Of a DNA stretch of 64,000 bases, positions 50,691 through 62,523 are shown one piece after another; positions within the stretch are counted from its first letter, which is position 1, and each line of letters begins with the position of its first letter. The notes under the pieces are model-generated. The model did no database searches, was not told the DNA's origin, and worked only from the letters and a program-made list of their open reading frames with translations. Both the position numbers and the translations under genes were made by a program. The DNA is from Alligator mississippiensis (Eukaryota > Chordata > Crocodylia > Alligatoridae). Location of the stretch: contig NC_081835.1 in assembly GCF_030867095.1 (NCBI RefSeq), positions 39,291,892-39,355,891 of the forward strand. Reading direction: 5' to 3'.

Positions 50691-53439
50691 CGCCAATGTC
50701 TCCCATTGCTACCAGCTGTGGCTTGGACCTGTTGGTTCAGGGCAGCATCCAGCAGAGGGAGGCAGTAATACCCCAGCAGTAGCCGCAGTCAGGCCTCCCT
50801 GATGGTCCCTGAGCAGGGGGGAGCCCGGGGCTAGGGCTGGGAGGGAGGGCCTGGCCCAGGCTCGGGTAGCTGGACGCCCAGTCCCACCCGGGTGGAGGCA
50901 GCACTGGGGCCCTAGGCGCTTGGGACAGGGTCTCAGCGGTGCAGGGAGAAGCAGATATGGCAAGAGGTGTTGCGGGCAGGCCAGGCCCTTGAGAAGGTGG
51001 CAGCTGGAGGAGAATGGGGGTCAGGCAGGAAGCAAGGGCTATTCTGGGGCTTCACAGATTTGGGCTGCCCAGTGGCACTGGAGCTGGGGCCCAGCCTGGC
51101 TTGCACAGCTCTGAGGGGATGGGGCACAGCCACTGTGCCCGTGATGAGATGCCACCTGGCCAGGGCAGGATGTCAGGCTTGTGGGGGGGCTCCTGGTTTG
51201 GCCTCTGTGTGTGCTGGGCACAGTGTGAGCAGGGCAGAGGCCCCCCGGGCTGCGGCAGGAGCCCTTTGAGCCCTGGGAACAGCCACCATGGGTGGCGCTT
51301 GGGGCTGAGCCAGGTGGGAGCCTGCAGCACAGTGACACTGTCCCAGCCCTGGTCCCTTGAGGGAACTGTGGGTGGGCAAAGCTGGGGCAGCCGTGGTGGT
51401 TGTTCCAGGGAGCTTCTGCGGCCAGGTCCTTGAACTGGGGGTGGCTCCGCCCAACTCGTGCTGTGCCCAGCGTGCAGGGAGGACAAGCCCTTTAGCTTGG
51501 TGTGCTGCCCCAGCCAGGCAGTTTCCCCTCATAGGCAAGGTGGCTGTGCCCTTTCCCTGCAGAGTTGTGCAGGTTGGGTCAGGCCCCACCTTGGGTGCCG
51601 AGGGGCACCCCTGCCAGCCCATCATGGCCCGAGCCTGCAGAGCCCTTCGTTAGCCCTGGTTCCTGCCTAGCCCCCTTTGCCCTGGGGTAGCCCCTGGCTG
51701 GTCCGTGTGCACTGCCTGCCCCCACACCTGCTTCTCTTCACGCTGCCTAGACCCTGCCCCAAGCGCCCAGCCCTGGGGTTCAGTGCTCCAGTGCTGCCCC
51801 TGCCTGGGTGAGACGGGGAGTCCATATGCCCAAGCCCTGGGCCCAGAGCTCGCCCACCTACCAGTATCTTCCAGCACAGCACCCTTGTGCAGCCCCTACC
51901 CAGCCCCAACCCCCTGCAGCTCTCCTCTAGGAGCCCGGCAGGGCTGGTGGATGCAGCCCAGGGACACGGATGGGGTCAGAAGAACACAGACTGAGTCCCG
52001 GTCTATGTTCTCCTGACCCCACCCCCAGTGCCTACCATGGGACCGGGACCTGTGGCTGCTCTGGAGAGCCCAAAGCAGCAACTTAAAAACCATTTTTTTT
52101 CAAAACAATTTCCTGCATACTTCCTGGCATGCCGGGGAAAATGTCGCCGTGTGCCACTAGTTGACACACGTGCTGGGGGTTGCCAGTCCCTGACCTACCC
52201 CCTATCCTAAGGCAGTACTTGTATGACTAACATCTAATAGGCAGGTCCATGTCTTCTCCTCCCTTCTGACTGTCACCTCATACATATATTGTCATTTTAC
52301 ATTAAAAAGATATACATTTTAAGTGTTGTGTGAAGAGCAGTACTTGGGAGCCCAGGTGATCCCAATACATGTACCACTGGAAGGACATGTGAAGAGCTCT
52401 TCAGCCCAGAGCAAGTTGGAGAGGACCATGTTCAGCAGCTGAAGAAAGAAGCAGACCTCTGCAGTCAGTTTGGATATGGAATTAGATTAAAGGAATAAAT
52501 TTACAGAGGGGTTATGATGATAAAAAAAGGGAATTCTGGCTCTCCATTTAGGATGTGTGATGTGTGGAGTTGTGTTTATAATCTCCAAGTTGCAGTGCAG
52601 AGTGGATGTTGTTTTGTTCATCTTCCTCAAACTTTGGGTGCTGGCTTCAGTCAAGACAGAGGATTTTCACTGGGATGTTCTGATGCTCCTCTAGGGCTAA
52701 AAAGCATCCGTTTCTGGCTTGAAGTCTTGCTCATTCAGTCAGGCTCAGATTGACTGCTGCCTGGGCCTCACAGAAACCCTAACAAAAAGTGGAATCAGAC
52801 CAGGCCCAGCAGGGTATAAATAGGAGACTTCCTGAGTGACCAGGGAGCCAGTGTGCAGGGGCTGCAAACAGGGTAAGCAGTTTGTAGGTCAGTTTGCTCC
52901 ATCACCCCCTTTTTGAGGAGAAAGCCTTTCAGTTTGGTGTGAGGAATCTGGAAAAAAGGAACCTTTTGGGCCACCGAGTAGTAAACAGGCCTGATTCCAG
53001 GCGAGTTCACTAGAAAGGTGTGCTTGGAAGAAGAGCAGTAAGAGAGAGAAAGCAGATTAAGAGACCCAGGGAAATGGCTGGAGGGCATTGTAATGCCAGA
53101 GCCACTGCCACTGCCTCTGCTTGCACTTTTAAGGTTTCTGTCCAGGCAGGACTGCTCACTGTCGAGGCTTCCATGCAGGGCTGGGTTTGGCACTGTGGGG
53201 ACTGCAGCTTGCAGGTTCCTTCCAGTGATTGCCAGGTTGGGTGTGAGTGGTGCCTCCTGGTGGTGTCTCAGAACAGGCAAGGGAGCTACAGGAGGAGGTG
53301 GTAGACTCTGAAGCATCCTTTGCCATGGGGAGTTCTTCCTCCACAGTCCTGAAGGTCTCCTCCAGCACTGTACTGATGAAGTGCTAGAGAAGGGAGAAGA
53401 AATGGACTCCCAGGAAGCTGGAAGCTTGTGACCTCTGGC

Positions 53440-56277
53440 AGTAAGCATAAATCTGCTCAGGAAGGTTAGAGGGGAGAGCAACAAGGGTGATGTTGTGGTG
53501 GGCGTCTGTTATAGACCACCAGACCAGGAGGAAGTGGTGAATGAGGCTTTCTTCAAATGGCTAACGAAAGTTTCCCCATCACAAGCCCTGGTTCTCATGG
53601 GGGGCTTCAATCTCCCTGACATCTGCTGGGAGGGCAATACAGCAGTGCACAAGCAATCCAGGAAGTTTTTTGGAGAGTGTTGGGGACAACTTCCTGCTAC
53701 AAGTGCTGGAGCGGCCAACTAGGGGCCATGTTCTTCTTGACTTGCTGCTCACAAACAGGAATCACTCGCTGGGGAATGTAGTGGAGGATGGAAACTTAGG
53801 CAGCAGTGACCATGAGATGATTGAGTTCAGGATCCTGAGGAAAGGAAGGAAAGAGAGCGGCAGACTTCAAAAAGTCAAACTTGGACTCACTCAGGCAACT
53901 CAAGGGCAGGATCCCCTGGGAAGCCAGTCTGATGGGGAGAGGAGTGCAGAAGAGCTGTCTGTACTTTAAAGAAGACTTACTGAGTGTGCAGGAACAAACC
54001 ATCCTGATGCGCAGGTAGACAGGAAGACTCGCAACTATGGCAGAAGACCAGCTTGGCTTAGTAGGGAACTCTTCAGTAAATTAAGTCACAAAACTAAAGC
54101 ATATAAGAAGCGGAAGCTTGGACAAATAACTAGGGAAGAGTATAAGAGGATTGTTTGGGCATACAGTGATGAAGTCAGAAAGGCCAAAGCACAGTTGGAG
54201 TTGCAGTTAGCAAGGGATGTGAAGGGTAACAAGAAGGATTTCTACAAATATGTCAGTAGCAAGAGGTGGATAAGGAAAACTGTGGGTCCCTTAATGTGGG
54301 GAGTTAATGTTGTGACAGAATGCAGAAGTGCTCAAAGCCTTTTTTGCCTCAGTTTTCACAGGCAAGGTGAGCTCCCAGACTACTGCACCAGGCATCACAG
54401 TTTGGGGAGGAGGTGAGTAGCCCTCAGTGATGAAAGAACAGGTTAGGGACTACTTAGAAAAGCTGGATGTGAACAAGTCCACGGTGTCGGACATGATGCA
54501 CCTGAGGGTGCTGAGGGAGTTGGCTGATGTGATTGCAGAGCTATTGGCCATCATCTCTGAAAACTCATAGTGATCAGGAGAGGTCCCAGATGATTGGAAA
54601 AGGGCAAACATCATGCCCCTATTTAAGAAAGGGAATAAGGAGGATCCAGGGAGCTACAGACCAGTCAGCCTCACCTCAGTCCCTGGAAAAATTGTGGAGC
54701 AAATCCTCCAGGAATCCATTTGTAAGTACCTGAAGGAGAAAAAGGTGAATAGGAACAGTCAGCATGGATTTACCAGGGGCAAGTCTTGCCTGACCAACCT
54801 GGTTGCCTTCTATGATAAGATGACTGGCTCTGTGGATGTGGGGTGACGAGTGGATGCGGTGTATCTTGACTTCTGATATGGTCTTCCACAATGTCTTGGG
54901 GCTTCTTGGGGCAACAAAGAGCGATGGTCACAAACTGACAGAGCAGATTTAGGCTAGACATTAGGAAGAATTTCTTCATGGTGAGGGTGGCCAAATCTTG
55001 GAATGAGTTTCCAAGGGAGGTTGTGCTCTCCTCTACCTTGGGGGTCTTTAAGAGAAGGCTGAATAGGCATCTGGCTGGGGTCATCTGACCCCAGCACTCT
55101 TTCCTGCCCAGAGCAGAGAGTCAGACTTGATCTGTTGAGGTCTCTTCCGACCCTAGCATCTATGAATCTAAACATTCTTGCAAGCAAGCTAAGGAAGTAT
55201 GGGCTGGATGAATGGACTTTGAGGTGGATAGAGAACTGGCTGGAGCATTGGGCTGAGAAGGTAGTAATGAAAGGCTCTATGTCTAGTTGGCCTGTATTAA
55301 GTGGGAGTGCCTGGGGGTTGGTCCTGGGGCCAGTTTTGTTCAATATCTTCATCAATGACCTGGCAGAAGGCATAGAGTGCACCCTCATCAAGTTTGCAGA
55401 TGTCACTAAGCTGGGCAGAGTAGTAGATACGCTGGAAGGTAGGTCTAGGATTCAGTGACCTAGACAAATCTTAGGTTGGTCCAAAAGGAATCTCGTGAAG
55501 TTCAACAAGGACAAGTGCAAAGTCCTGCACTTAGGACGGAACAATCCCATGCACCAGTACAGGCTGGAGGCTGACTGGCTGGGCAGGAGCTCTTCAGAAA
55601 AGGACCTGGAGGCTACAGCGGACAATAAACTGAATATGAGCCAGCAGTGTGCCCTTGTTGCCAAGAAGACTAAGACTCACTGGGCTGCATTGTTAGGAGT
55701 GTTGCCAAGAGGGCAAGGGAAGAGATTATTGCCCTCTATTCAGCACTGGTAAGGCCACATGTGGAGTATTGTGTTCAGTTTTGGGCCTTCCACTACAAAA
55801 GGATGTGGAGCTATTGGAGAGAGTCCAGTGGAGGGCAACAAAAATGGTGAGGGGTTTGGGGGACATGACTTATGAGGGAAGACTGAGGGAACTGGGCTTA
55901 TTTAGTCTCGAAGTGGAGACTGACAAGGCACTTAATAGCAGCCTTCGACTGCCTGAAGGGCTGTTCGAAAGAGGATGAGGCTAGACTGTTCTTGTTGGTG
56001 GCCGATGACAGAACAGGGAGCAATGGTCTCAAGTTGCAGTAAGGGAAGTTTATGTTAGATGTTAGAAAGAATTTTCTCACTAGGAGGGTAGGAAAACACT
56101 GGAACAGGTTATCCAGAAAGGTGGTGGAATCTCTGTCCTTGGAGCTTTTTAAGTCCTGGCTAGACAAAGTCTTGGTTAGGGTAATCTAGTTGCGGATGGT
56201 CCTATTTTGAGCAGGGGGTTGAACTAGATGAACTCCTGAGGTCCCTTCCAATCCTAATTTTCTATGATTCTATGATT
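53440..56277 (+). mobile_element. CR1 LINE, most of ORF2 plus 3' UTR
   Basis: From left to right: endonuclease end (GVCYRPPDQEEVVNEAFFKW, NLPDICWEGNTAVH), linker, RT (MPLFKKGNKEDPGSYRPVSL, QHGFTRGKSCLTNLVAFYDK), a gap filled by a younger CR1, more RT ([29 protein letters not shown]) and the C-terminal part and 3' UTR ending in a double ATTCTATG repeat. The catalytic box reads FADV, so the second aspartate is lost. Many frame breaks mark an old copy. Confidence 0.85.
54893..55170 (+). mobile_element. Short CR1 3' end inserted in a CR1
   Basis: TTTAGGCTAGACATTAGG through TCTTTCCTGCCCAGAGCAG and CTAGCATCTATGAATCTA is a CR1 3' UTR. It interrupts ORF2 of the surrounding CR1 between CTTCCACAA and AACATTCTTGCAAGCAAGC. 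Confidence 0.8.
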
Positions 56278-56388
56278 GCCACGTTTGGGATCAAAAAGGA
56301 ATTTTACATGGTCTGTGGCATTTTTTGCCTTCCCCAGTAGGGGGGACATGGTTCTTTTTCCTTGGATCTCTTGCTGGGAAGACATAAC

Positions 56389-56975
56389 TAGGGCTGTGTG
56401 AAACTTCATTTGCTGATTCAAATCTCCGAATCAAATCAGGAGACCCATTAATCTCACTGAATTGAATCAGAAGCCTTTGATTCGATTCAGAGAGATTAGA
56501 CAATTCAGCCATAAACACAGCTTTTATATGTTTTTTTTTCTACGTACCTCAAGGTACCAGGTGCAGCTCACGGATGCTGAGATGGTGGGGCGGATGGAGC
56601 ATCCCTTGGGAGTGCGGGGGGGGGGTGGGCTTGCTCTCGGCGGTGGACCTGGAAGTGGCCCAGAAGTACTTCCGGTCCACTTCCAGGTCCACCACTGAGC
56701 ACGTGGGGACCCTCCCCCTACATACTCCCATGGTACTCTTCATCTGTCCCACCATCTCAACATTCACGAGCCGTGCCTGGTACCTTGAGGTATGTAGAAA
56801 AAACATATAAAGCTGTGTCTATGGCCTAATTGCTGATTCTCTGAATCGGAATTGAATCTTCAGATTCAAATTCAGCTGAATCGAATTGGGACAGTGATCT
56901 GGATCTGTGAACTGAATCACTGTCCCTCGAATCCGGCCGAATCCAAATTGAATACTGCCTGCTTCGCACACACCT
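56389..56975. mobile_element. Foldback hAT MITE (family A, copy 3)
   Basis: The ends TAGGGCTGTGTGAAAC and, in reverse, AGGTGTGTGCGAAGC match copies 1 and 2. The flanks GACATAAC and CTAATAAC share ATAAC. The element is nearly one palindrome: CTACGTACCTCAAGGTACCA near 56540 has its inverse at 56778-56797, and GATGGTGGG near 56581 its inverse near 56749. The GC-rich centre contains two inverted copies of ACCTGGAAGTGG. Confidence 0.88.
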
Positions 56976-57109
56976 GCTAATAACTGCTTATGTCCTTTCA
57001 GTGGCAGGACATTGACTGTTCCCTTGTCCTCCTGCCTTATCTGTGACAAGGTAGGGAGATTTTGATGTTTTATGCATTGTGTAAAGAACACATCTATAAT
57101 TACTAAGAA

Positions 57110-57228
57110 ATGTTTTTAAGAATAAGTTAGACAAACACTTTTCTGAAATGTTCCTACTTTGAGCAGGGGTTTGGACTAGATGACCTCCTGAGATCCCCTT
57201 CTAGACGTATCTTTTTATGATTCTCTAC
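57110..57228 (+). mobile_element. Short LINE 3' end fragment
   Basis: TTGGACTAGATGACCTCCTGAGATCCC and an ATGATTCTC end resemble the CR1 3' terminus. Only about 120 bp remain. Confidence 0.6.
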
Positions 57229-57364
57229 TACATCTGTGTTGCTTTGTTTTAGTCCTTTCTCTTTCCCTGTTTTAGCACAGCTCTGGGCTGGAGAGCTGAG
57301 ATTCCAGAATCCCATGCCAAAGGAGGAAAGGATACAGGACACTGCAGAGGATGGTCATGTATGG

Positions 57365-57636
57365 CAGGGGTATCAAACTTAGCCTATGCCCCAGGCCAGA
57401 TCCAGACTGGGGGTCCTCCTGGGACAGATAGGCAATGATGGCAGTGGCAACGGGCTGGGCAGCCATTGGGTAACCGAGGACTACATCACACAGCCTTTGT
57501 TTGTCCTTATGCTACCCATTGCCATGTCCAGTGGGGCCTATAGTCCCAAATTCTATGGCAAGCCCTGCCCCTCTGTAGCCACACCCCCAACTTCTGGTAT
57601 CCTGGTGGAGAGCCTCTGCTCTGATTGACACCCCTG
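57365..57636. mobile_element. hAT MITE, 272 bp
   Basis: The ends CAGGGGTATCAAAC and, in reverse, CAGGGGTGTCAATC are flanked by ATGTATGG and ATTTATGA (6/8). It is non-coding. Confidence 0.8.
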
Positions 57637-57668
57637 ATTTATGAGACCACCTGCAGAAGGTATACTAC

Positions 57669-59011
57669 TGCTTCCAGGCCAAACATGAGCAGTGATTGCC
57701 AGGAGTAGTAACGGAGAGCTTGAAGGCTCGTGTTTAATTTAAGGCTGAAGGAGCAGCAGGGCAAGTGCGGAAAGCTGCTCATTATGAGCTACCAGGGAAT
57801 GGGTACCTGTGGATTTACCTGATACAAGCATTTACTGCACAACTAGCTGTGTAGCATTAATTCCGTGGGTTAGAGCCCTGCATGGGAGACGAGATACGAG
57901 AACAGGAGAGGCCAGCAATAATAGGTTATCCTGGGGTTAAGGTGGCAAGCTCAATTAGGAAACTCAGCTCGGGGACGCATCTGACTAGAAGGGAGCGGGG
58001 CCAGGGAGATATATAAACATGGTCCCTGAGCCAGGAGGGGCAGTCTGGCCCTGGAGGCTGCGGAGACAAGAGCTCCAGAGCAGGAGGAATGCAGGAGAGC
58101 TCCTGGCCGGCACTGGAGCTATCTTGAGGAACACAAACAGTGCTACTGCTGTACAGGGGGATATTACATGGAAAGGGAAGCCTTGTTATGCAGGCAGTTA
58201 GCCATTGTTTATGTTCAGACCCAGAGGGGTTTAGTTTGTGTTAGCCAGAAGGCTTATTCCTTGGTTACAATTTCAACTGGTGATTTAGGTATGGCTGAAA
58301 GGGGAGTGTATGGAGGCCATGGTGAGGTGCTCAAGGGGTGCATGGTAGTTTAACCCACAGCAAGGTGTCGGGGGCATGCCAGTGTTCGGGGCATACCATA
58401 GGCTTAAGCCTGAGCGGGAGGTTGAAGCCTAGAGAGAGAGAGAGAGAGAGAAAAGCAGGAGCCAGATGAGAGCCAGGGAGGCCCAGTGCCCAGGAACAGC
58501 AGAATCTGGGCCAGGGGGTCCTGTGCATGAAAAGGACGGAGATGAGGGCCAGGGGTCCAGAAGACTAAGCATGCTCAGCACATGTATTGCCTAGGACAGT
58601 GCAAAGACAAAGCTGGATTAGGTGGTCATGGGCTGGAACCGCAAAGTGAGGTCCCACACAGCTGGCCTAAGCTAGGAGAACCAGTAAGAGAATGGCTGAG
58701 GTTGGTAAGGCTGAGGCCCCAGCAAGGGGTGTAAAGGTCTGAGGTAGCCTGGTATTGGATTGGGGCCAAGTGCCCAATAAAGTAATTAATTGGTCACTTG
58801 TGAGGCATAGGCATGGCTGTAGGGGAGGCTGGAGGCTGTGCTTCACTCTTAAGGCTGGTAGATGCCCTGGGAAAAAGCACTGAAAGGCCATTGGGGCCCA
58901 CCTAGCAAGGGCAGAGTGGAGACCGTCAGAAGCCTGGAAGAGCTACCTGGCATCTAGAGGAACTGGGGCTTGCTCTAGGATCCATTAGGCAGCCTCCCTT
59001 TCAATCAAACA
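57669..59011 (+). mobile_element. LTR-like element
   Basis: A 1.3-kb block has TG...CA ends and is flanked by ACTAC on both sides (57664-57668 and 59012-59016). It contains TATATAAA at 58010-58017 and AATAAA at 58776-58781. The arrangement fits a solo LTR, but the long spacing and the choice of ends make this tentative. An AG microsatellite lies at 58431-58452. Confidence 0.4.
58431..58452 (+). repeat. (AG)n microsatellite
   Basis: About eleven AG units in a row. Confidence 0.9.
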
Positions 59012-59018
59012 ACTACAT

Positions 59019-60100
59019 CAGGGGTCGGCAACCTATGGCACATGTGCCCAATGTGGCACACGGCATGGTTTTTATTGGCACGCGGGCTGCTTCCTGCCCC
59101 AAGGGATGGGAATGGGCGTGCCCAGATTGAGCAGCACATGGCTGCCTGGGAATAGCCTTGTGCTGCTGCTGACCCGTGTTAGCTGGACTTGCCACCGCTG
59201 GACCCAGGCCCCGGAACACCCTGAGGCCCCTGGCCTCAACCCTAGCCTGTCCCTGCCATGGGCCCCATCCCCAGCCACATCCGCGCCCTAATGGTCCCGG
59301 GCCCAGCCCCATGCTGCTAGCCACATGCTACTGGCAGGCCCCAACCGACACTATCACCGCCGCAGGCCCCGTCCCTGGGCCTGGCCACGTGCTGCTGGCA
59401 GCCCAGCCCCAGCCAGCTCCATCGCTGCTCTGGGCCCCGGCCCAATGCCAGCTCTGGGCCGGGGCCATCTGCAGCGTCGGGACGGGACTGGGGCCATGGA
59501 CCTGCACAGGCCCTGGCCCTTTTCCAGCGCTACAGGCGGCCCTGGCCATGTGCTGCTGGTGCCGCTGCCTCCCCCCCCCCACCCCCAGCAGATGGCCCTG
59601 GCCCCAGCCCTCACCACCGCTGCCGGCCCCAGCCCAGTGCTGCTGCCGGGCCGGTCCGTTGGCAGCGTGGGGATGGGGCCCGTGTGGGGCTGGGGCTGAA
59701 CACCTACACGGGCCCCGCCTCATCCTGACACTGCCAATGGCCCCGGGCTGCCAGTGGGCCCTCATCGCCCATGGCCTGGACCCCAGCCCCAGGGTGCCAG
59801 TGGGCCCTGGCCCCAGCCCCATGCTGCAAGGGCAAGGATCACACTAAACTGGTAGGATCTGCTTTTTAATTCAGTTTTAAATGAAACTTCTTATGCATTT
59901 TAGAAACCTTATTTACTTTACTTACAACAGTAGTTTTATTATATATAGAGAGAGACCTTATAACTCTAATATGCAGTGTGTCCTGTTATGTACTCCTCAG
60001 CCCTCATTTTGTTTTTGTGATATGCCAGCGCTCTGGCATCTTTCAAGGTAGGCATTGTGGTTTTTTTGACACTCAAGCCAAAAAACGTTGCCTACTCCTG
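59019..60100. mobile_element. hAT MITE (family B) with C-rich interior
   Basis: The ends CAGGGGTCGGCAACC and, in reverse, CAGGAGTAGGCAACG are flanked by a perfect AACTACAT duplication (59011-59018 and 60101-60108). The interior is strongly C-rich on the plus strand (GGCCCCAGCCC-type words, 59200-59830) and not obviously palindromic, unlike its relatives. The 223-codon open frame at 59176-59847 is compositional. Confidence 0.85.
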
Positions 60101-60850
60101 AACTACATCAAGGTGTGGCAAGCGAGTAAGAAGAGGAGGGCACCCTAGAGCTGGATCTGGCTAAGGGTTGCTTGGCCACCAGGGGGTGTCTCAGTCTCCC
60201 TTGAAGCTCAAACCTGGTCACAGGAGTGGAATTCTAGTTGAGTGTCCTTTATGAAGCCAGGACTATGTGCTTGTGCTGCTCCCAGCACTTAGCTTGAGGC
60301 TGTGACCATTCTGTGTCTCTGCATCCTGGGACTCAGCCTGTCGTCTTTTTCTGTGGTTCATAAAGGCCCGTACTGGACACTTGGATGATGGGAAGGGACT
60401 GCTCAGCTATTACCTGTGCAGCTGCTGGATGGCCATGGAGTACACGTTTTGGGCATATGGAGGCATGGTGGAGGGCCCTAGGGGTGCTCCTGGATACTTA
60501 GTGCTACCTGCCCTGGATGGTCACTTTTGCTTGGCTGCTGCACATCATCTGTGAGGTTAAGGCTGAGACCATTCCAGAGGTCTGAGCATAGGAGGCCTGG
60601 AAGTTCATAAGCTAGTACTAGGCACCAAAGACTAAGTCCCTTGAACGTAACAACTGTGAGGGTGTTCTTTTCAGGGATGCCCTGACTAGAGTTGTGGGTT
60701 TTCTGGAAAACTTTCCAGTGTCCTAAATAGAGCATGATCTGATTTATCATGTTTAGTTGACTTACATTTAGTAAAAAAAAACCTAAAAAAGTACCCCCAT
60801 GTTAATTTTATGTCCCAATAGCCACAAGTATTTGAACTGAAATATTTGAT
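60101..60850. other. Unassigned stretch
   Basis: No exon or repeat end was recognised. Confidence 0.4.
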
Positions 60851-60851
60851 T

Positions 60852-61010
60852 AGATGTGGCTTGTGAACGCTGCAATGCCAGGGTGCGGCACAGGAGTGTA
60901 GGGGGCCCCTCCACATGCTTGGCGGTGAACCCAGACCACTTCTGGATCTGCTGGGGAGCACGCTGGGGGCTCCCCTGTGCCTCCCCGGCTCAGTGATCGG
61001 CCCCAGGGAG
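60852..61010. mobile_element. Fragment of a family A foldback element
   Basis: GTGGCTTGTGAACGCTGCAATGC and the following GGGGCCCCTCCACATGCTTGG match arms of the element at 8305-9125. No terminal repeats remain and a CR1 follows closely. Confidence 0.6.
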
Positions 61011-61077
61011 ACCCTGGGTACCTCCCCCCCCTCCCCTGGCCCAGGAGGCACACCCAGGCCTGGGGTCAGTGAGGATC

Positions 61078-61612
61078 TAGTCAGGAAACTTCTGGAGGGA
61101 CTGGAAGTATGTAAATCAGCTGGTCCTGACGACCTCCACCCCAGGGTGCTGAGGGAATTGGCAGAGGTCATTGCGGGATCCCTGGCACGGCTTTACGAGC
61201 ACTCGTGGTGCTCTGGTGTAGTGCCAGAGGACTGGAAAAGAGCCAGTGTAGTTCCCATTTTCAAAAAAAGGGAAGGAGGGCCCAGGAAACTATAGGCCAG
61301 TTAGTTTTGCCTTGATCCTGGGTAAGCTTTTTGAGAGAGTTATCTTGGCACATGTCCACGAGGGGCCAGCAGGGGAGGTTATGCTTAGGAGCAACCAACA
61401 TGGGTTCATTAGAGGCAGGTCCTGTCAGACCAACCTGGTGGCCTTCTGTGACCAGGTCACTGAATCCTTAGACGCAGGGGTAGCAGTGGACGTAGTCTTT
61501 CTGGACTTCATGAAAGCCTTCGACACTGTCTCTCACCCCATTCTTGTTAAAAAACTAGGGGACTGTGGCGTCGACACTTACACAGTCAAATGGGTCGCTA
61601 ACTGGCTGGGGA
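61078..61612 (+). mobile_element. CR1 RT fragment
   Basis: KSAGPDDLHPRVLRELAEVI, LYEHSWCSGVVPEDWKRASV, NQHGFIRGRSCQTNLVAFCD and VVFLDFMKAFDTVSHPILVK are the N-terminal RT blocks. The fragment ends before the catalytic box. One frame break near 61290 separates two long open parts, so this copy is fairly young. Confidence 0.85.
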
Positions 61613-62271
61613 TTCCTTGGACGCATGATATTGAGCTGACATACCCTGACATGGAACAATGGGCAATGCCTGCATTGCCCAGTAAAGTGAATCTGCAGTG
61701 CTGGGACGCATTCTGGCACAGCTGAACCTGCTCCAAGGATCATGTCTATTTATAGCCTATGTTGGCAAAGGAAAGCTTTGGGGAGCAGAAAACATAGGCT
61801 GGTGTATGTATGAGTGAGCTGCTGTCTTGGGTGTGAAGATGCATCCCTGGGGCAAATTCCCTGGCATGAGAGGAGAGTGGAGAAGGGTGGGAGGAGGTGC
61901 TGAGACAGGATGAAGCTCTGTATAGTTGGTATATATGGCCATGACCCTGGTGGGCACTTGAGAGGTTGCGGACGGGTAACCCTGGCCCTGTTGTTGCTAC
62001 CGTTGGGGTTTGGGAGGACAGCTCTTGTCTGGTGCAATGTTGAGGGGCTAGGCAAGGTAGCCTAGATGTTGGAGAGCTGCTGTTGGAGTTGAAGAATAGT
62101 TATCAATTGCTGTGGTGGGGCCTGGTTGGAGGCTGGGGAAGGTAACCCTTGATTTGAAAAGGACTTGGTAGGGGTGGGAGTGAGAAGGGAGGGAACTTCT
62201 CTGCCTATGGAAAAAAAGCCTTTGGTTTGGGGGGGAGGGCGCAAAATGTAGAGCAGCCTGAATGCTCTTTC

Positions 62272-62275
<4 letters not shown>

Positions 62276-62301
<26 letters not shown>
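62276..62301 (+). repeat. Poly-T tract (26 nt)
   Basis: An uninterrupted T run, possibly the tail of a minus-strand retrocopy, though no source sequence is recognisable beside it. Confidence 0.85.
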
Positions 62302-62303
<2 letters not shown>

Positions 62304-62454
62304 TCTTGTTCATTGTGAGCCAGCTGGGTATATCCCTCAACATTTCTGTTCCCTCAGCCTTGTTGGTCGCATCAGTGTTCTGCCTTGCCTGGAATATTCA
62401 TTTTTGACAGGAGCCAAGGACAGACAAATAGTCATTTTCAAAATTTTTTTAAGG

Positions 62455-62523
62455 GCCCTGTGGGCCGAATAGAATGGCCTCGTGGGCCAGATCTGGCCTG
62501 CAGGCTGTATTTTGACCACCCCT
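62455..62523 (-). mobile_element. hAT MITE terminal fragment
   Basis: Read in reverse it starts CAGGGGTGGTCAAAATACAG followed by GCCTGCAGGCCAGATCTGG, a hAT end. The opposite end was not found. Confidence 0.5.

Larger units (their letters stand above)
49290..52192. mobile_element. Large foldback hAT element (family B) containing CR1s
   Basis: The left end CAGGGGTAGGCAAC and the right end, in reverse CAGGGACTGGCAACC, are flanked by TCCTACCC and ACCTACCC (7/8). The GC-rich interior from about 50770 to 51900 is an imperfect palindrome centred near 51330. GGCAGCACTGGGGCCCTAGG near 50900 has its inverse near 51760-51800, and GCACAGCTCTGAGGGGATGG near 51105 has its inverse near 51550. Two opposing CR1 pieces occupy 49346-50690. 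Confidence 0.8.

Noticed and set aside
50709-52016. Several overlapping open frames of 60-150 codons
   Set aside because: All lie in the GC-rich interior of the 49290-52192 foldback element, with counterparts on the opposite strand and no conserved motifs.
59176-59847. 223-codon Pro/Ala-rich open frame
   Set aside because: It falls wholly inside a hAT MITE with a perfect target duplication, and C-rich composition explains the lack of stops.
62243-62301. SINE or processed-gene tail marked by the T26 run
   Set aside because: No tRNA-like promoter boxes or recognisable mRNA sequence adjoin it, and flanking duplications were not found.
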